Assembly: GCF_910592395.1 (NCBI RefSeq)
Contig: NC_088313.1
Location: 6,016,501-6,080,500, forward strand
Direction: 5' to 3'
Source: Lineus longissimus
Taxonomy: Eukaryota > Nemertea > Pilidiophora > Heteronemertea > Lineidae
Length of the DNA stretch: 64,000 nucleotides
In this document: positions 60,700 to 64,000 of the stretch, piece by piece
How the letters are laid out: the number at the start of each line of letters is the position of its first letter
Numbering within the stretch: position 1 is the stretch's first letter
Notes under the pieces: model-generated
Databases searched by the model: none
The model's input: only the letters and a program-made list of their open reading frames with translations
Told to the model about the DNA's origin: nothing
Made by a program: the position numbers and the translations under genes

Positions 60700-61031
60700 T
60701 TTAACTTTCTTTTAATAAAAGTGACAGACAAATGAAGGTGCGCACTGTTCCTGTATAGTCCTCAATTTGGAAATGATGTTCATCAACTTGACTAAGAACG
60801 GTTCCAAGATAAACTTTTGAGTCCAATCTGAACAAACACGTGTCACCGACATTGAATATACCTTTTTCCTGATTTGTCAATGGATTTCTTGGACTTCTTG
60901 CGTTTACGACCAAAATATCGCTTATGACCGCCTGCACCAACTTTCGAATCCAACCGAGCTTTTTTCTGAGGAGGGAAGTCACCATCATCATTCCTAGTCA
61001 GGTCCACTTTGAGGACGAGTATACCTGGAAT
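60700..61031 (-). CDS. Possible exon(s) with a basic segment and a Tudor-like motif
   Basis: After the acceptor-like CAATTCCAG the minus strand reads ILVLKVDLTRNDDGDFPP, then a basic stretch (GRKRKKSKKSIDKSGK). In an overlapping frame it continues NVGDTCLFRLDSKVYLGTVL and ends near 60701. The latter resembles the barrel of Tudor-type domains. The two frames need a shift or an intron to join, so this may be a decayed exon. Confidence 0.35.
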
Positions 61032-61053
61032 TGTAAAGGCGAGTGTAAACATA

Positions 61054-61463
61054 AGCCGCACTTACACCACCTGAAAATGGACCACCAATCTTGGTTCGGG
61101 AACCAATGCCGCACCATCGAAAATCCACCAAGCGCTTACACCAGCGCTGCAGCTAGTTATAAAATCCGGCTACAGATGGCGCGCAAACAATAAGCAGAAC
61201 GCGGAAAGCCTTGGCAGAAAGCGCCATTTCGAAAGCGCCGCCTGGAGCCGAACCATCTAACTAGCTAATTGCCGAACCATTTGCGCGTACACCACGACAA
61301 AGCCGAGCTTTTAACAAGCCGGGCGAATTTGGACCATCAAGCTTGGTGGGACAAATTCGCTCGGCAATTTGTATCGGCAATGGATTGCCGAACCAATTTG
61401 TCGCGGCAATGTGGTGGTGTAAGTGCAATTGGTCCACCAATATTTCGTGGTGTAAGCGCAGCT
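61054..61463. mobile_element. Fold-back element with GCACTTACACCAC ends (410 bp)
   Basis: CCGCACTTACACCAC (61056-61070) is inverted as GTGGTGTAAGCGCAG (61447-61461). Inner segments with GGACCACCAAT and CAAATTGGTTCGGCAAT variants also occur in both orientations. GC-rich, no ORF; a MITE-like element. Confidence 0.7.
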
Positions 61464-61485
61464 ATAATGGCAGTGGCTAAATGGG

Positions 61486-61502
61486 GGAGGGGGGGGGGGG
61501 GG
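61486..61502 (+). repeat. G-rich tract
   Basis: A near-uninterrupted G run (GGGAGG then 10 or more G). Confidence 0.9.
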
Positions 61503-63028
61503 TTAACTGGGGGTGGCTCCAACAGACACAGCTTCTATTCTAATTCAATTCTGACACTGACCAGTGTTGAATCTAGAGAAAGAAAGGAAGTATCCTACAG
61601 ATGTCCACTTTTATTTCAATGTAGATTCAAATAATATTTAATTGCAATCAAAATAGCCTCGGAACTTACCATCAATCCAAAATCAGAGTAGTAATCACGC
61701 CTGTCTATAATGTCGGTTGCATTTCTGGTGACACATCTTGGAGGCTGAACCTGAAATAAAGAGTAATTTATTAGAATAGAATACATGCATACAAAGCATA
61801 CGGGAATACAGTATAATGATTTCAATCATCTGTTTGTGAATACATAGATGAAGGGAAACATCGCTTAACTTACCATTTATCTTGTTCACTGCCGGATCAA
61901 TGATGTCGACGTACTGGGCCTATATACATGTAGCCTCTCGAATCAACTAAAGCATCACATAAGCCGGATTAAGTCGAGAAGTTATCTGCAGTACACACCA
62001 TGCAACCAGCTGAAATTAAAGAAAAAGGCATTTTAGTAACTGAAGGAATGTTTACCAGTCAAAAAAAGGCACTGTTTTGGAAACACCCTGTACAAAAATA
62101 CAGCAACAAACTGGAATGTGGGTCAATGGGCGAGTTCATTTTGCTAACAGGTGGATGATATACCAAGAACTTTTCTATATTTGGCGAATTCTTAAGACTA
62201 TATTTATCAATTACATCTGTAAAGATATTTTCAACATAAACTATGGTATATGCTAACTCATGGCTTGTTCATAAGCACGATCATGACTTATTATTGTACT
62301 ATTACCCATGCTGTACCCCTTTCACCAAAATAGACCCGACCATCGAACTTCAAAACTCAACTATTTTTAGACATTTGTTCTTCAAATGCATTTTCTGCAT
62401 GAATATACAGCAAACTAACATAAAATAGATATATATTTTAAAAGTAAAGATTTAAATGAATACTGGAAGTAACTCGTTTTGCTAAATAACGATCAAGGGA
62501 ATTCGATGTTGTCCGATGAACTTGGCACCCCATCTCAATCTCCGTCTGCAAGTCGGCCATTTTGAATTTGAGCAGATCAAAGTTTGAGAAATTTCAGAAT
62601 AAACGCACGATTCTGTACGAAACTGAAATGAGTTATGCAAAACAGCCGGGGTATTTATGATATATGATATTATGCCTACCTGGCTATCTAGTCTTGAAGA
62701 ATTCCGAAATCTGTAACTTGTCGAAAAATCGATAAAAAGCATGGAAATCGCCACTGTTTCGTTAATTTTGGTCCAAATTTCATGAAATTTTCAAGCCGGG
62801 TGAATGGTCATGTAACACAACTTATGAGCCAATGAAAACCGTCGTATCTAATTCGAGCACGTGTACAGAAGCGCGCTGATGTTTGAACGATGCCAATGCA
62901 TTAACCCTTTGGCTGAATGGGTATTGCGATAATGTGCGAGATGTGTATTGGCGACAATGTTTACATAGCGGTTAACAGGCTTTTCGCATGGACCAATCGT
63001 TGGGCAGCAGGCTAGTAGGCAGAATGGT
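61503..63028. other. Intergenic, nothing recognised
   Basis: AT-rich sequence with scattered splice-like sites and no convincing ORF. No piggyBac TTAA terminal repeat was identified next to the gene that follows. Confidence 0.45.
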
Positions 63029-64000
63029 TTATTTCGATGTCATGTTTAGGCTTAGCTGAAACAGCTGTGTAGAGTGCCTTTCCAAGCACACAACACACAA
63101 GTTATCTGTTGTGGCATCCTCAGGGATCACGGGCTCATGGCCCTGTCCATCCATTCTGGTAATCGGATTTCCCGCTCCGAAAGACCTCTTCCTCGTCCGA
63201 CCACTGTATGTACCCACAGGCTGATGAATTACTTCCAAAAAGAACTCCTCAAAATCTCTCTTCCTCTTCCCTGGGGGGCTGTGATTGACAAAGAAGCCTT
63301 CTATGATATAGGCATTAAAGACTGCCCACATCAGACTCTTCCTGGAAATCCGATTGTACCAATGGTACGTCTTTCTTGATCTATCAATTTTTGTCATTTT
63401 GTCGTTGAGGTCAAAACCCCCCATGTACTTATTATAGTCCTCCACACTAGGATTGGCTGCTTTTTCTAAGGCCTCCCCCTGCTTGTAACGCCTGGTAACA
63501 GTCAACCCAGCTTGCTCTGGATCATGAATTGTCGACAAGTAATACACCACCCGATTGTCCTTCCAAGTTGTCACAACCATCCCAGTAACTGCATCCACTC
63601 TCCACTAGGAGATCACCTCGAGCCATTCTAGTTGCTTGAGGCTTGGTCTTCTTGAGAACATCTGGAAACTGCCTTCTGTTTGGTTGAACTGTACCACAGA
63701 AGTAAAGCTCCCTCTGCAGGGTATGGTACATCAGTGCAGGACTAGTATAAAACCTATCTATATAAATGTGATAGCCCTTCTGAGAGATGGGCTCTGTCAG
63801 GCTGAGGCATACTGTTTCCCCCAGGCCAACATTAGGATAGGCATCATTGTTCATATTCCTCCCCACATAAACCTCAAAGTTATAATTGTAGCCAGTCTTG
63901 CTCTCAGCTAGCATCCACACCTTGATACCCCACTTTACGGGCTTGTCTTTCATGTACTGTTTCATACCCAATCGGCCCTTGAATGGCACCATGCATTCAT
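63029..64000 (-). pseudogene. piggyBac transposase 2, C-terminal two thirds, one frameshift, cut by the window edge
   Basis: The frame is open to the window end with ECMVPFKGRLGMKQYM (the position of the first catalytic Asp lies at the edge). Then come KWGIKVWMLAESKTGYNY, GYHIYIDRFYTSPALM with the second Asp, and QATRMARGDLLVE. A one-base loss near 63597 moves the frame to VDAVTGMVVTTWKDNRVVYY, then YMGGFDLNDKMTKIDRSRKT with the third Asp, and a cysteine-bearing tail (NLCVVCLERHS) to the stop at 63029. Apart from this single frameshift the sequence looks well preserved. It is a different subfamily from piggyBac 1 (GGFDLNDK instead of GGVDHADQ). Confidence 0.88.

Overview
The window is nuclear DNA from a marine invertebrate animal. 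It contains replication-dependent core histone genes with metazoan 3' stem-loops and U7-type downstream elements, intron-containing transposase genes and many fold-back elements. The H2A and H2B proteins look most like those of lophotrochozoans (mollusc, annelid or brachiopod type: H2A with [13 protein letters not shown] and [18 protein letters not shown]2B with [18 protein letters not shown]). The phylum cannot be fixed from the sequence alone.

Bases 1-28552 are a head-to-tail array of a roughly 6.8 kb histone unit. The order in each unit is H2B (-), H2A (+), H3 (-), H4 (-), with no H1. H2B and H2A diverge from a shared promoter carrying two ATTTGCAT octamers. H2A and H3 converge. H3 and H4 point the same way. 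Four units and part of a fifth are present. Unit 1 is intact in its genes, and unit 2 carries several small indels in H2A and H3. Unit 3 loses H4 in a 100-N gap, and unit 4 has a stop-loss indel in H2B. Unit 5 ends inside the H2A promoter at 28552, which is the edge of the array. Each unit also carries a 35-bp minisatellite, a G tract, a (GAAT)n tract and a duplicated H2A 3'-end processing module.

Bases 28553-37750 are gene-poor. They hold decayed coding remnants with no intact ORF (29173-29945 minus; about 30720-31615 plus), an internally deleted non-LTR retrotransposon (30000-30600) and two fold-back elements (32554-32681 and 32732-33101).

From 37750 to the end the window is a stack of DNA transposons. 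A PIF/Harbinger element (37753-42380) has a transposase and an antisense MADF-BESS gene interleaved exon-in-intron, and its transposase is split by a 1.65 kb satellite-bearing insert. A piggyBac transposase (44181-45840) is split by a 118-bp TA-flanked palindrome. An eight-exon transposase-like pseudogene (46684-51083) is followed by a P2RX7-like cysteine-rich domain remnant (51161-51801). A second PIF/Harbinger element (53991-59621) looks complete, with TTA target duplications, terminal repeats, an intact three-exon transposase and an intact three-exon Myb/SANT-like partner gene converging on a long hairpin. The window closes with a 100-bp tandem repeat, another fold-back element and a second, edge-truncated piggyBac transposase.

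The best candidates for attention are the complete Harbinger element, the reciprocally nested gene pair of the first Harbinger, and the split duplicate of the histone 3'-processing signal that is fixed in every histone unit.
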